The notes: generated by a model not told the origin, from the sequence alone. 64,000 bases of DNA from JAPPHA01 sp963662815 (GCA_963662815.2 CAXXWA010000037.1:434001-498000); one strand, 5' to 3'. Counted from the stretch's first letter, positions 27,163 through 37,054 are shown. Translations and numbers: made by a program.

Positions 27163-27684
27163 TCAAAGCCATTCGGGGTCCGTGTACCACCTGCCCATTT
27201 CGAACGGTGCCCAGAGTTGCCCGTCCTCGATGTGGTACACATGCCGGTTTCTTCCGTACCCGATCGAATCCGGACTGTCGCCAATCCGTACCTTGCGGGT
27301 TTCTGTAGACCCTTCGCTCAGATAGTCTTGGATGACGGCGTCTGGAACTCCTCGCCGGTACTGGACTGCCGTCTTGATGATTTTCAGGATCGCTTTCTTC
27401 TTGGCTCCGACCACGCCGAGAAAGACTGCATTATAATAGCCCCCCAAGTTGGTACTGAGCGTTTCATATGCATGAATAGTGGCGACTGCCTTCGGATTCT
27501 CTGCGGCAAAGCCGGCCAGAGGGTATTCAATGAAGCCGAATCCGGCTTCGAATCCGGCACCGTGAAGGCTGTCTAGATCCAACTCGATCGTGCGGACTGG
27601 CGAATTCGAGTGCTTCAGGTGGAGTGGGGGGCAACTGTCGATTACCTTCCATATTTCGGATTCTGGCCTTGTCTTGATTGCCAT
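27163..27684 (-). CDS. Unrecognised 173-aa protein upstream of tandem AAA+ gene
   Basis: I do not recognise this protein. It starts 'MAIKTRPESEIWKVIDSCPPL' with GGAGA 5 nt before ATG 27684, is soluble, and has a middle rich in aromatic and Gly residues ('GAGFEAGFGFIEYPLAGF', 'YETLSTNLGGYYNAVFLG') followed by a Lys-rich helix 'AKKKAILKIIKTA'. It ends '...LWAPFEMGRWYTDPEWL'. Codon usage is AT-richer than core genes. It is 176 bp upstream of the AAA+ start on the same strand, so it may be the first gene of that operon. No catalytic motif is evident. Confidence 0.6.
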   Translation of the reverse strand: MAIKTRPESEIWKVIDSCPPLHLKHSNSPVRTIELDLDSLHGAGFEAGFGFIEYPLAGFAAENPKAVATIHAYETLSTNLGGYYNAVFLGVVGAKKKAILKIIKTAVQYRRGVPDAVIQDYLSEGSTETRKVRIGDSPDSIGYGRNRHVYHIEDGQLWAPFEMGRWYTDPEWL

Positions 27685-28680
27685 TACTTTTCTCCAGTCT
27701 GATTTCCTGTCATTGCCTCCGATGCGAACCGTGCGACGTTCGCATTCGATCAACGCGATTTTCTACGATTCGAATCAACGGGGAGAGCATGCCGCGGCAA
27801 CACGTCAGATCCGGGCGCATGATTTTGAGTAATGTCGGAAGTCAGAAAACGGAACGATGTTCGTTTCCGATTGCGCTCTGAGTCGCGAAATAACCCGAAG
27901 CCGGAACGGAATCTCCTCGCGACTGGAAAGAGACATGCGTCGGAACCGGGTTTTGGGGTTCAAGATTCCGGGACAACTCCCCTCTGTCGCGGCGAGCTTT
28001 CCCGAACTACGTAGTTCAACCACACGTTCGGCTGACTGGTTGTCGGGGAGCGCGAAAAGACTGAGCTGCGCATAGCCAAGCGTCTTGATCCCATTGCCGC
28101 CTTTTCCGATGACTTCTGGGTTCGCCGGTATGCTGCACAACGCTCGGCCTTTGCTCGGCGGTTTTGCGATACCTCTTGGCGGTCCCGTTACCGTCTCCAT
28201 TGTGCCTATGCCAGGGGTCGTGCCTGATACCGGCGGTGAGTAGGGTAAGCGACAAGTCCACGCTCCTTGACCTTCAACTACGTGATGATTGCGAAGTCCG
28301 AATCCACTGCAACGGCGTCTTCCTTGTCGTATGTTGTTCCGATGGCGAACCGGATTAGCTCACTTCACCGCGCTACCTACTTGTTCAATTCGAGTTGAAT
28401 TGGGGCAAGGTCCAATTGGACATGCGGTATGGGGATGACAGGGCGTTTCGAGCGATCCGCGCCCATGAAACGGCAGGTTCTTTGGCTCTACCCGTACTCG
28501 GAAAAGCCCTAATTGCTGTCCTTGGATTGTCGACTTCGGCCAATATCGGCAAATTCAAGCGGCATTTCAACACGAAGACAAAGCCCGGGTATGCTGGTGG
28601 TCCGTGCTCTGGACGACCCATGGGAATTAAACATGATCCAATCCTTCTGACACGTTCGTGGTGACGGATGGCAGAAACAG
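27685..28680. other. About 1 kb without a supported gene
   Basis: This AT-richer stretch inside the defence-like island contains several frames of 60-130 codons on both strands. The longest, on the minus strand at 27805-28200, has a partly protein-like segment ('GIKTLGYAQLSLFALPDNQ') but no recognisable domain or ribosome-binding site. It is probably a decayed gene or spacer. No tRNA, CRISPR repeat or IS end was seen. Confidence 0.4.
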
Positions 28681-29280
28681 TCAGAACTCGACCAAATCAC
28701 AAAGAAAACTGTGGATCTTTACAAGGGCGTAGGTGTCGCGCTTGCAATAGCACAGCAGTGCGTGCGCGATTCTGTCTGCTTCCTTGGATTCAACCCGGAT
28801 CATGCGCTCCCATTCCGCCATTGCCGAAGCGCCATCCTGCACAACGAGGTCGCCGTAATCGAGTTCCGGGCAAAGAACCGGGAGCACACTCTTGATCGAT
28901 GTTGAGCCATGGAACCGGATATCAACATAGTCTCTTTTGAACACGTCTTCCAGGTCAACCGTACGGTCGTTCAGATCGTTCAGGAATTCCGCCTTGTCCG
29001 GGTAGATGGCAGACATTTCCCTATTGCATGTTTTTTCAAACGAAGCATGCCAGGAGACAATGCCGCCGCGGCAACCGATATGCGCCTGCAATTGCTCCAC
29101 AAGGCGTAGCGGCAGGCGGGCTTCGCGTTCCAGGAATTCCCTGTGCGTGTGTGTTCCGTCCGCATCCAAGATGTGGAGGGAATACTGGACCGGGAAATGC
29201 CTGTGCGGCCTGGCACCATCGACAAGGGGCACGGCGGATGCAAAGGTTTCGTAGTCGAAGAAGTGAACTGGAAAAACCAG
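28681..29280 (-). pseudogene. DUF2779 nuclease, C-terminal part (interrupted gene)
   Basis: The C-terminal ~200 residues of the protein whose N-terminal half is at 32480-33266. It begins (after 9 bp left between the two IS elements) 'LKKLVFPVHFFDYETF', the DUF2779 'hyFlDFET' motif that looks like the first acidic motif of a DEDD exonuclease fold. Later acidic motifs are 'RTVDLEDVFKRDY' and 'YCKRDTYALVKIHSFLC' (Asp of the last motif). It ends at the TGA at 28681-28683. Sequence is continuous with the N-part once both elements are removed, so the protein was intact before insertion. Confidence 0.8.
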
Positions 29281-30671
29281 CCCCACTTCCACTCCGAAGT
29301 GCAACACCGGCCATTTCCGCTGCGAGCGCGCTGCCCGGGTGCAGAAGATGGCCCTGTGATGGCGAATCCAGGCCCCGGGGCGCCGGAGATCGGGGCCCGA
29401 GGCGGCTGAAGTCCCGTCGAAACGCAGCGTAGCCGCGCTCTCCGGACGGTGCAAGCCGCGCCCAGGGGGCGGCGGCGGCCCGCCGGGCGAAGGGAGGGCG
29501 GAGCCCGACCGAGGTCGGCGGGCCGCAGACGCCCCTTGTCTCTCCCCGGACCGGTCCCTCCGCAGGACGGTCCGGGACGGCTCCTGTCAGGGAGGCCGCG
29601 CCTTCCGGAACGCCTCGGCCGGGGCCGTGCAGCCGAGCGCCTTCCTCGGACGCGCGTTCAGCCGGTCCTGGACGGCCTTCACCTCCGCGTCGGTGATCTG
29701 CTGGAAGTCCGTGTCCTTGGAAAGGCATCCCCGCACCAGGCCGTTCGCGTGCCCGTTCAGGCCCCGCTCCCGGGAATGGCACGGCGTCGCGAAGAAGAAC
29801 CCGGCCCCGAGCGCCCGCGCCACCCAGGCGTGCCCCGCGAACTCCTTGCCGTTGTCCGCGGTGATCGTGTGGACCAGGGCGGCGAGCGGCAGCAGCATCT
29901 CGAGCAGCGCGGCGCCCACCGCGGCCGCCGTCTTCCTGCCAACCCTCTGAAGAAGCGTGCAGTTCGACGCCCGGCCCGCCAGCACGCCAGCGCGCCGCTG
30001 TGGCCCTTGCCAATGATCGTGTCCGCCTCCCAGTCGCCGATCCGCTCCTTCGCCTCCACGATCTCCGGACGCTCGGAGATGTCCGTGCGGTCCGGGATGC
30101 GGCCCCGGCCCGAGTGGCGCCCGCCCTTCCAGTTCGGCTTCCTGCCGCGGCGGCGCAGGAACAGGTAGAGCCGCCCGCCGGCCTTCCGGTCGGCGCGGAC
30201 GTGCTGGTAGATCCACTCCCGGCCCGCCATCGGGATGCCCTCCTTGCGGAAGCGGCCGGCGGTCCGGTCCGGGCTCCAGCCCTCCGCAAGCCTGTCCTCC
30301 GCCGTCCGCCACCGCTCCCGGGTCATCTTCCTGGCAACGGACGAGGCGGCGCCGCGCCGCGCCGAGGCCTTGCCCTGCGCTTGCAAGTGCCTGTATCCGC
30401 GCCCGCCGCCGTTGCGCCGGATCTCGCGCCAGACCGTCGTCCGGTCCCGGCCGATCTGCCGGGCAATGGCCAAATCGGACAGCCCGCTTTTCCTCAGCGC
30501 GCATGTCCGGCATCTCTCTTCATGGGTCAGGTGATGGTAGCCGCTCTGCATGACAGTCTCCTTGCTTTGTCACAAGAACTGTCGCCGCCATCTGGCCGAT
30601 TTGCAACATCCTGCGCCGAAGGACGCAGGTCGCCACCACCTCCGGTGTTGCACTTCAGAGTGGCACGGGGG
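29281..30671 (-). mobile_element. IS30-family insertion sequence
   Basis: A 1,391-bp element bounded by 30-bp terminal inverted repeats (29281-29310 and 30642-30671; 26 of 30 positions match, core GTGCAACACCGG on the left). It is flanked by a 3-bp target duplication CAG (29278-29280 and 30672-30674), which fits IS30. It is inserted in the DUF2779 gene right beside the IS66-type element. Its 214-bp left end is duplicated at 784-997. Confidence 0.88.
29587..30551 (-). pseudogene. IS30-family transposase, frame-broken and catalytically altered
   Basis: The N-terminal part (from ATG 30551) has the IS30 helix-turn-helix ('LTHEERCRTCALRKSGLSDLAIARQIGRDRTTVWREIRRN', split here into motifs) and the first catalytic Asp in 'GDWEADTIIGKGHSGAL'. 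Near 29980-29995 the frame shifts; homology continues in another frame with 'TITADNGKEFAGH' (second Asp) to the stop at 29587. The third catalytic motif, normally NENTNG or NEHANG, reads NGHANG here, so the catalytic Glu codon GAG has apparently become GGG. Both defects make the copy inactive. Confidence 0.8.
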
Positions 30672-30683
30672 CAGCTTTTTCAG

Positions 30684-32479
30684 GTAATAGGGGCAACTTT
30701 CCGGGAATTGCCGCCGGGCCCGAGGGGGCGTGTCAGGCCGCGGCGCGCTGCCTGACGAGGTCGGCAAGCCTCGGCACGTCGGGAGCGCCGGCAACGCCGA
30801 GGCGGCTCCTCGGGCAGTCCCGGCACGGCACGCCGAGCTTCCTGCAGGTCTTCTTCGCTCCTATAAAGTATAAAGGCATCGCGCGCCGTCCGCCCGGCAT
30901 CGCTCCGCGTCCCGAACGAGACCTTGCGCCGGGTGACGTGGTCCCGGATGTCGTTCCCGGCCCCGTTGGCGTTGAGCGGCGTCTCCGGACGGCCGGGCAC
31001 GCGCAGGAGCTCGTCCCGGTTCGCCGCCAGCCTTTCGAGCAGCCGGTCGAGGCTGGCGCAGCCGGCGGCCGTGCCGAAGATCCGGTCGAACCGCTTCTCC
31101 ATGACGAGCTTGCGAAGCGGAGTGGGACGCTTCCTGTAGCGGCAGAGGCTGCGGTACAGCTTCCACACCTTGTCGAGCACCTTGTCGACCCGTTCATGCC
31201 GGCATGGGGCGCTTCCGGTCGGCCTGGCGATGTTCCGCTCCGCATGAATCCAGCACAAGGCGTGGAGGTCGCCGACGTTGAACTGCCCGGCGTCGTCGAC
31301 CGGGATCACGGTTCCGGCAATGCGTCCCGCATCGCGGATCGTTCCCCAGAGGGCACCCTCAGTGTCGATCTTCGCCGGGTCCGGCGACACCGTCTTCCCG
31401 GCAATGCCCAGCGCCTCGAGATGGGCCCGCCAGCCGTCGCCGTCGCCGAAGCGCCGCCGCTCGTGGCCGGCGAGAAGGGCGACCGCCCTTCCCGACAGGT
31501 TCCGCTTCCGCATGCAGTCGAGCGCGGCTTCGTTCATGGTGCAATCCTCCTCTCCGGCGCAGAGATGCTCGAGGAAGTCGAGGCGGCTCTTCGAGCCGGT
31601 CGACCGGAAGTGCACGAAGAGATCGTTGCCGATCGCCGTGCAATAGCCGTTCCCGGCCTTGTGGCGGGCGCCGGTGTCGTCGGCGCTGATCCACGCCGCC
31701 GTCTCCAGGCCGGCCCGCAGCACCTCCTGCTGCTCCCCGGCGATGCCCCCGGCATCCGCGGTCGGGAAGCGCCCCACCTGGCGCTCGGAAACGTCCAGGC
31801 CGATCGCGGCCGGCATCTCCGCGATCCGTCCCGCCGTCGACTGGCACTGGTGATGCAGCATGATGGCCAGGGCCTGGCGCAGGGGCCGAACTGCTCGCGT
31901 CCCGCCGCCGCCCCCGGCGGCAGCGGCGCCACATGCCGGGAGCCGCCGGGAAACTCCCAGACCTCGCGGCGATAGACAACCTCTTCGGCGCAGAGCACGA
32001 TGTCGCGGACCGTGTGGTCCTGATAGCCCCTGCGCACCGCGCCCTCGGGCACGTTCCCGAGGCTCACGGTCTCCTCGCGGCGGCGCAGGTTCGGGTTCCG
32101 CCGCCGCGGGCCGCGGCCCTTCCTCTTCCTCTTTTCCTTCTCCGACCGGCCGGACCCGGAGGAGCCCGGCGGCGGGCCGTCCGCGTCCCCGTCCGATGCG
32201 CCGGGGCTGTTCGGCTTCAGGTCCGGACGGCGCGGGAGCTTCTTCAGCCGCCTGATCTCGTCCTCGAGCTCCCGGATCCGCTCGGCCTGCTCGGCGAGCT
32301 GCGCGTCCCTCTCGGCGAGCAGGGCCCGGATGGCCGAGAGCTCCGCCCTCAGCGCTGCAAGGCTGGCAACCGCGTGGTGACCTGTTTCCGAATCATCCAT
32401 GCCTCTTTGGAATCACAAAACGACTCGCGGGGGAATCCCCTGAATCCTGCGGCAATTCCCGGAAAGTTGCCCCTATTAC
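30684..32479 (-). mobile_element. IS66-family (single-ORF, ISBst12-like) insertion sequence
   Basis: A 1,796-bp element with perfect 31-bp terminal inverted repeats at 30684-30714 and 32449-32479 starting GTAATAGGGGCAACTTTCC. IS66 elements typically begin GTAA and make 8-bp target duplications; the flanks here (TTTTTCAG and TTTTCTTG) are not a clean duplication. Only a transposase gene is present, without tnpA/tnpB, as in the ISBst12 subgroup. It splits the DUF2779 gene. Confidence 0.88.
30733..32400 (-). pseudogene. IS66-family transposase with two frameshifts
   Basis: It starts at ATG 32400 with a coiled-coil-like Leu/Glu region ('AALRAELSAIRALLAERDAQLAEQAERIRELEDEIRRLKKLPRRPDLKPNSP' in overlapping short motifs), typical of the IS66 N-terminus. 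Frame 1 is lost near 31882-31886, where one C appears missing from a CCCC run on the coding strand. Homology resumes as 'QALAIMLHHQCQSTAGRIAEM', with 'WISADDTGARHKAGNGYCT' and 'LCWIHAERN' (DDE region). A 7-bp duplication (TTTATACTTTATA) near 30861-30874 breaks the frame again before the ending 'IGAKKTCRKLGVPCRDC'. The element is therefore inactive as sequenced. Confidence 0.8.
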
Positions 32480-33266
32480 TTTTCTTGGCATTTACCTGCG
32501 GCTTACTGCTTATGGCTGATCGGACAACCAGACTTTGCGGCGTACTCAGGCGAAAGCCATTCGGGATGCCTCGAAGGTCGAAAATGCCTTTTGTCACCAA
32601 TTTCTCGCGTTTCTTCTTGCTGAGCCTTGGGAGGCTGTAAATCGATGGAGAGGGAACGCCGGGATTGAACAATTCAAACGTATCGCAATGGTTCCGGTTT
32701 GGCTCCCAGACGCACGAACACCCGTTCCGATCGATCTCACCTGCCAGGAACTTGAGCGCTCCGTCAATTTCGTCAATAGTCTCGGGTTCGATTTCTTCAA
32801 CCTTGTCGGTGATGTCAGCGAACACCAGCAATTCCTTCGGATTGACTTCACCTTGGCGAACATAATCACCATTCAAATGAACCAGCGACACCCGGTCGAT
32901 TTTCAACCCGGCACGCTCGGCGCAGATTTTCTGGAAGCAGGCATCCGTGATATGGTCGTTGTCCTTGACGCTTGTTGAGGACTTGATTTCGTGGAGCACG
33001 GTTTTGCCATCCGCTGTCCGCTCCAACACATCAAGTCGTGCCAGAAGGCCAGCACGAGTTTCGAAATTCTGCCGAAAAACAACGTTTCGGCCTTCCTCTT
33101 GCATCATTTTGTGGACATAGCGTTCAACATCGTAACCACCGGACGCGAGCTTCACGTCTAGGGCAGAAGATTTAGTTTCAGGATAGTTCTTCGGTTCCCG
33201 TTTCAGAAGCCAGAGAGATTTCGGGCAGTGCAGGTATTTGGTGAACTCAGACTTGGTAAGCTGCAT
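32480..33266 (-). pseudogene. DUF2779 nuclease, N-terminal part (interrupted gene)
   Basis: Starts at ATG 33266 (AAAGG 9 nt upstream) with 'MQLTKSEFTKYLHCPKSLWLLK', the Cas4/RecB-like Cys-containing entry motif of DUF2779. PD-(D/E)XK-like features follow: 'LLARLDVLERT' and 'TVLHEIKSSTSVKD' (E-I-K), with 'DHITDACFQKICAERAG'. The frame enters the IS66 repeat after 'QVNAKK'. The remainder of the gene is at 28681-29280. Intact proteins of this family combine the RecB/Cas4-like nuclease with a DEDD-like domain; cellular role is undefined, often found near defence genes. Confidence 0.8.
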
Positions 33267-33298
33267 GCCGTTCAACCTTTGTAGTCGAAAGTTGATCA

Positions 33299-33620
33299 TT
33301 ATGACGATAGCGTATTCCTGAGAGGGTGCAATGTTCGAACTCTTGAATCACTTGGTCGAAAAACCTCTTTCGCGGTCTTGGCGGCGCAAGACACGATCAG
33401 GAAGTCCGCGTCCACGACTTTGCTGTAGATTCCGGCTGTTGCGAAAATAGCCACGCGGTCGGCGTTGCCCTTTCGCTTGCGCAACAGGTGGCGCAGCGCA
33501 TCAATCACGCTACCGACACCCTCGAGATCATGGCGAAGGACATGGCGCCATTCCTCGAACCAAGTCTTGCCTTCCGCGTTATCTGGACCGAAGGCGGCGT
33601 CGATTACTGCATTTAATGGT
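33299..33620 (-). pseudogene. Small coding remnant, possibly transposase-derived
   Basis: An open minus-strand stretch reads 'AVIDAAFGPDNAEGKTWFEEW', 'RHVLRHDLEGVGSVIDALRHLLRKRKG' and then unrelated sequence to a stop at 33299. The first part resembles the 'RHILRxDxEGVxxVIxAL' region of ISKra4-type transposases as I remember it. It has no start codon or downstream catalytic region, so it is a fragment at best. Confidence 0.35.
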
Positions 33621-34110
33621 GGGCCGTGCGAAAACTATGTCGAATTCGGCATAGCACGCGCGCAACTGAGCATCTTCATGTCGTCGCAAAATCCGCGCGT
33701 GATCCGGACGCACGGTTCGGAAGCGGTGCGCCGATGGCCGAACGCGACGGGCGGAACGGGTCATCCGGTCGATGCGTTGCTTGCGGGATAGCTGCAGTCG
33801 CGACCGCGCGGATGCGGGGCGGGAACCGGAGCTCTTCGGCAGAAACGGATTGCGCATGCGCTGCCGGGCCCTGCAGTGCCGGTTTGGCTGTGCGCGGGAA
33901 GCTCTGGCGGCAAATTACAACGCTGCACCAACTCGGCGGAATCTCGCAGCAAGAAGCCCGAAATGTCGCCATGGCAAAATTACACCCTCGGGAACCAATT
34001 TCGCCAAGAACTTCACGCTAAATTGACAAGGTTGGCGATCGAACCGTCGCCGATCCAATCCGTTGCGAAAGCTCGAGGCCTCCCATCACTCAGCCGGGGC
34101 GTGCCTGGAC
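33621..34110. other. Gene-free spacer at the edge of the defence-like island
   Basis: About 490 bp between the island remnant and nadK. Overlapping short frames on both strands have no recognisable domains. This is the boundary between AT-richer accessory DNA and GC-rich core sequence. Confidence 0.4.
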
Positions 34111-34875
34111 TCAGACGAACTGTTCCCTGATCAGGCGTTCCTCAAGACCGTGCCCGGGGTCGAAGAGGATCCTGTGGCCGACGTCCGGCGCGGTGGCAAC
34201 CTCGACCCAGCAAACGTCCTGCGCCTCCTTGTTGTCGGCGACAGCTGAGACCGGACGCTTGTCCGGTTCCAGCACGTCGAACCGGACCCTTGCCGACTCC
34301 GGAAGAAGCGCACCGCGCCAGCGCCGGGGCCGGAAGGCGGAAATCGCGGTCAGCGCCAGTACATGCGCGCCGATCGGCAGGATAGGCCCGTGCGCCGAAT
34401 AGTTGTAGGCGGTCGATCCCGCCGGCGTCGAGACCAGCGCCCCGTCACAAACAAGTTCCGGCAACCGAACCGTTCCATCAACCGAAATCCTGAGCTTCGC
34501 AGCCTGCGGCCCTGTACGGAGCAGCGATACCTCGTTGATTGCAAGCGCCTCGAAACGAGACCCGTCCGAACCGCTGGAAACCATCTCGAGAGGGTGGATC
34601 AGCGCCTCCTCGGCCCTTGCAAGGCAGTCATGAAGCGAGTCTTCCCGATATTCATTCATCAGAAAGCCTGTCGTGCCGCGGTGCATGCCGTAGACGGGCA
34701 CGCCGAGATCCTGGGTATCGTGCAGCGTCGCGAGCATGAAACCGTCACCGCCGAGCGCGACAATGACGTCCGCCGATTGCGGCGGCGCATTGCCGTACGC
34801 GGCCGTCAGCCGAGTCAGGGAATCCTGGGCCTGCAGCGCGGCACTGGCCCTGAAACTGACATTGCGTGGCGACAT
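34111..34875 (-). CDS. nadK: NAD kinase
   Basis: A 254-aa cytosolic kinase making NADP+ from NAD+. Signature motifs are 'VALGGDGFML' (GGDG, ~residue 45), 'GTTGFLMNEY', 'LAINEVSLLR' (NE/D motif) and 'DGALVSTPAGSTAYNYSAHGPILP'. Start ATG 34875 was chosen because the family begins close to 'MSPRNVSFRAS'; the upstream in-frame extension has no homology. Length matches alphaproteobacterial NadK. It is divergent from glyA, with a 230-bp gap. Confidence 0.94.
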   Translation of the reverse strand: MSPRNVSFRASAALQAQDSLTRLTAAYGNAPPQSADVIVALGGDGFMLATLHDTQDLGVPVYGMHRGTTGFLMNEYREDSLHDCLARAEEALIHPLEMVSSGSDGSRFEALAINEVSLLRTGPQAAKLRISVDGTVRLPELVCDGALVSTPAGSTAYNYSAHGPILPIGAHVLALTAISAFRPRRWRGALLPESARVRFDVLEPDKRPVSAVADNKEAQDVCWVEVATAPDVGHRILFDPGHGLEERLIREQFV

Positions 34876-35105
34876 GCGTCCTGCTGATCCGGGAATTCTT
34901 GCGCGCCGGGCCTGCCCCGGTGCCGGAAAGTCTCGGCTCCGGCCTTGCTGGCCATTGCCGCGATCCTCATACTCGCCACTTGCCGCAGAACGCAAGCCCG
35001 GCTATCTGCCGGACGAATCGCTGAACGTGGCTGCCGGCTCCGGATGCTGCCCGCGCCGGAGCGGCTGGTCCGCGTTGCGCAGGCGACTTGCGAAGGGAAA
35101 GTACC

Positions 35106-36401
35106 ATGGAGCAACACATGCCGGACCCGGCTTTCTTCACGACCCCGCTCGCCGCGAGCGATCCGGAAATTGCGCGTGCGACCCGGAGCGAACTCGGGCG
35201 CCAGAGAGACGAGATCGAGCTCATTGCCTCTGAAAACCTCGTTTCCCGCGCCGTCCTCGAGGCGCAGGGCTCGATCATGACGAACAAGTACGCAGAAGGC
35301 TACCCCGGGCGGCGATACTACGGAGGTTGCCAGCACGTGGATGTCGCGGAATCCCTCGCAATCGAGCGGGCGAAGCGACTCTTCGGCTGCGGATTCGCCA
35401 ATGTCCAGCCAAACTCCGGTTCGCAGGCGAACCAGGGAGTCATGCAGGCGTTGATCCGGCCCGGCGACACGATCCTTGGAATGAGCCTCTCGGCCGGCGG
35501 CCACCTAACGCACGGCGCTGCGCCGAACCAGTCCGGAAAATGGTTCACAGCCGTCCAGTACGGCGTGCGCCGGCAGGACTGCATGATCGATTACGAGCAG
35601 ATTGCCTCGCTCGCCCTCGAACACCGGCCGCGCCTGATCATCGCCGGCGGATCGGCGATCCCCCGCATCATAGATTTCGCGAAGTTCAGGGAAATCGCGG
35701 ACTCGGTCGGCGCCTGGCTGCACGTCGACATGGCGCATTTCGCCGGACTCGTCGCCACTGGGGAGCACCCGTCGCCTTTCCCGCATGCGCATGTCGCCAC
35801 GACGACGACGCACAAGACGCTCCGCGGGCCGCGCGGCGGAATGATCCTGACAAACAGCGAGGACATCGCCAGAAAGGTCAATTCAGCAATCTTTCCCGGA
35901 ATTCAGGGAGGGCCACTGATGCATGTCATTGCAGCAAAGGCCGTCGCATTCGGCGAGGCGCTCCGCCCGGGGTTCCGGACATACCAGAAGCAGGTCGTCG
36001 CGAACGCCCGGGCGCTCTCCGAAAGGCTCCTGGAGGGAGGGCTCGACATCGTGACCGGCGGCACGGACACCCACGTGCTCCTTGTCGACCTGCGCCCCAA
36101 GGGCGTGACGGGCGACCGTGTCGAACGGGCGCTTGGCCGCGCCAACATCACCTGCAACAAGAACGCGGTGCCGTTCGATCCGGAGAAGCCGACCGTCACG
36201 TCCGGAATCCGCCTCGGAACGCCCGCGTGCACGACTCGCGGGTTCGGGGTTTCGGAGTTCCGCGAGGTCGCCGATCTGATCGTCGAGGTCATCGAGGGAC
36301 TCGCCAGGACGGGCGAGGACGGCAACGCCGGCACGGAGTCGTCCGTCCGCATGAGGGTCGCCGACCTCTGCGCCAGATTCCCCGTCTACGCGGACAGCTG
36401 A
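35106..36401 (+). CDS. glyA: Serine hydroxymethyltransferase
   Basis: A 431-aa PLP enzyme converting serine and tetrahydrofolate to glycine and 5,10-methylene-THF. It shows 'LIASENLVSRAVLEAQGS', 'NKYAEGYPGRRYYGGC', 'HVDMAHFAGLVATG' and the PLP-binding Lys in 'TTTHKTLRGPRGG' near residue 236. Start ATG 35106 has GAAGGGAAAG upstream, and the family N-terminus fits 'MEQHMPDPAFFTTPLAASDPE'. A single-gene unit, apparently intact. Confidence 0.96.
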   Translation: MEQHMPDPAFFTTPLAASDPEIARATRSELGRQRDEIELIASENLVSRAVLEAQGSIMTNKYAEGYPGRRYYGGCQHVDVAESLAIERAKRLFGCGFANVQPNSGSQANQGVMQALIRPGDTILGMSLSAGGHLTHGAAPNQSGKWFTAVQYGVRRQDCMIDYEQIASLALEHRPRLIIAGGSAIPRIIDFAKFREIADSVGAWLHVDMAHFAGLVATGEHPSPFPHAHVATTTTHKTLRGPRGGMILTNSEDIARKVNSAIFPGIQGGPLMHVIAAKAVAFGEALRPGFRTYQKQVVANARALSERLLEGGLDIVTGGTDTHVLLVDLRPKGVTGDRVERALGRANITCNKNAVPFDPEKPTVTSGIRLGTPACTTRGFGVSEFREVADLIVEVIEGLARTGEDGNAGTESSVRMRVADLCARFPVYADS

Positions 36402-36460
36402 CTCCGTGCCGGCAGAATCGACTTCCCGAGAGCGCAGCATAAGCCGCGACCGGCATCGGG

Positions 36461-37054
36461 TCAGGTCATGCCGACCGTCCGCTTGACCATGTCAAGATAA
36501 GCCTCCGCCACTTCGTCGGCGTTCAGCGGGCCGTCCGGCCTAAACCAGGTGATGACGCCGGTCAGCATCGCGATGACCGCCCGCGTGGTCAATCTGGTGT
36601 CCTCGATCCGGAAAGTTCCGTCTTGAACCCCGTCATCGAGGATGTCCCGGAGAACGCCCTCGTATGCGCCACGCAGACCGCCGATGATTCGGAAATTGCG
36701 GGCTTCCAGGTTCCTGAGTTCCATGTTGGCGATGAATACGGCGTCAGGGCGTGAGAGGTGGTAGCCGATGTGGAAGCGCACGAAGTTCTCGAGCCGTTGA
36801 TCAGCCCGCCCGTCCGGCCCGGGATACGCATTCCACGCAGCAAGGAGTTCCTCGAGATGTCCGCGCAGCAGCCTGAACAGCAGCGTCTGCTTGTCCGGCG
36901 TGTAGAGATAGAGCGCGCCGACCTGCACGCCCACCTCGGCCGCGATTTGGCGCATCGTCACCGCTGCGTAGCCGCGCCTCGCGAACAACCGCTCCGCAGC
37001 GGCGTCGATTGCCGGTCCCGTCCTGTCCGATCGTGATCCGGTTCTGCGCGCCAT
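36461..37054 (-). CDS. TetR/AcrR-family transcriptional regulator
   Basis: A 197-aa DNA-binding regulator. N-terminal HTH: 'AAERLFARRGYAAVTMRQIAAEVGVQVGALYLYTPDKQTLLFRLL' (in pieces), followed by an all-helical ligand domain of the TetR_C type with 'VIAMLTGVITWFRPDGPLNADEVAEAYLDMV'. Start ATG 37054 (GGAAGG 8 nt upstream) gives the usual short arm 'MARRTGSRSDRTGPAID'. Convergent with glyA. The ligand is unknown; relatives often regulate fatty-acid or acyl-CoA genes, which is not shown here. Confidence 0.9.
   Translation of the reverse strand: MARRTGSRSDRTGPAIDAAAERLFARRGYAAVTMRQIAAEVGVQVGALYLYTPDKQTLLFRLLRGHLEELLAAWNAYPGPDGRADQRLENFVRFHIGYHLSRPDAVFIANMELRNLEARNFRIIGGLRGAYEGVLRDILDDGVQDGTFRIEDTRLTTRAVIAMLTGVITWFRPDGPLNADEVAEAYLDMVKRTVGMT

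Noticed and set aside
29036..30289. Large frame spanning the IS30 element
   Set aside because: Out of frame with the IS30 transposase motifs and composed of Arg/Gly/Ala repeats; a shadow.
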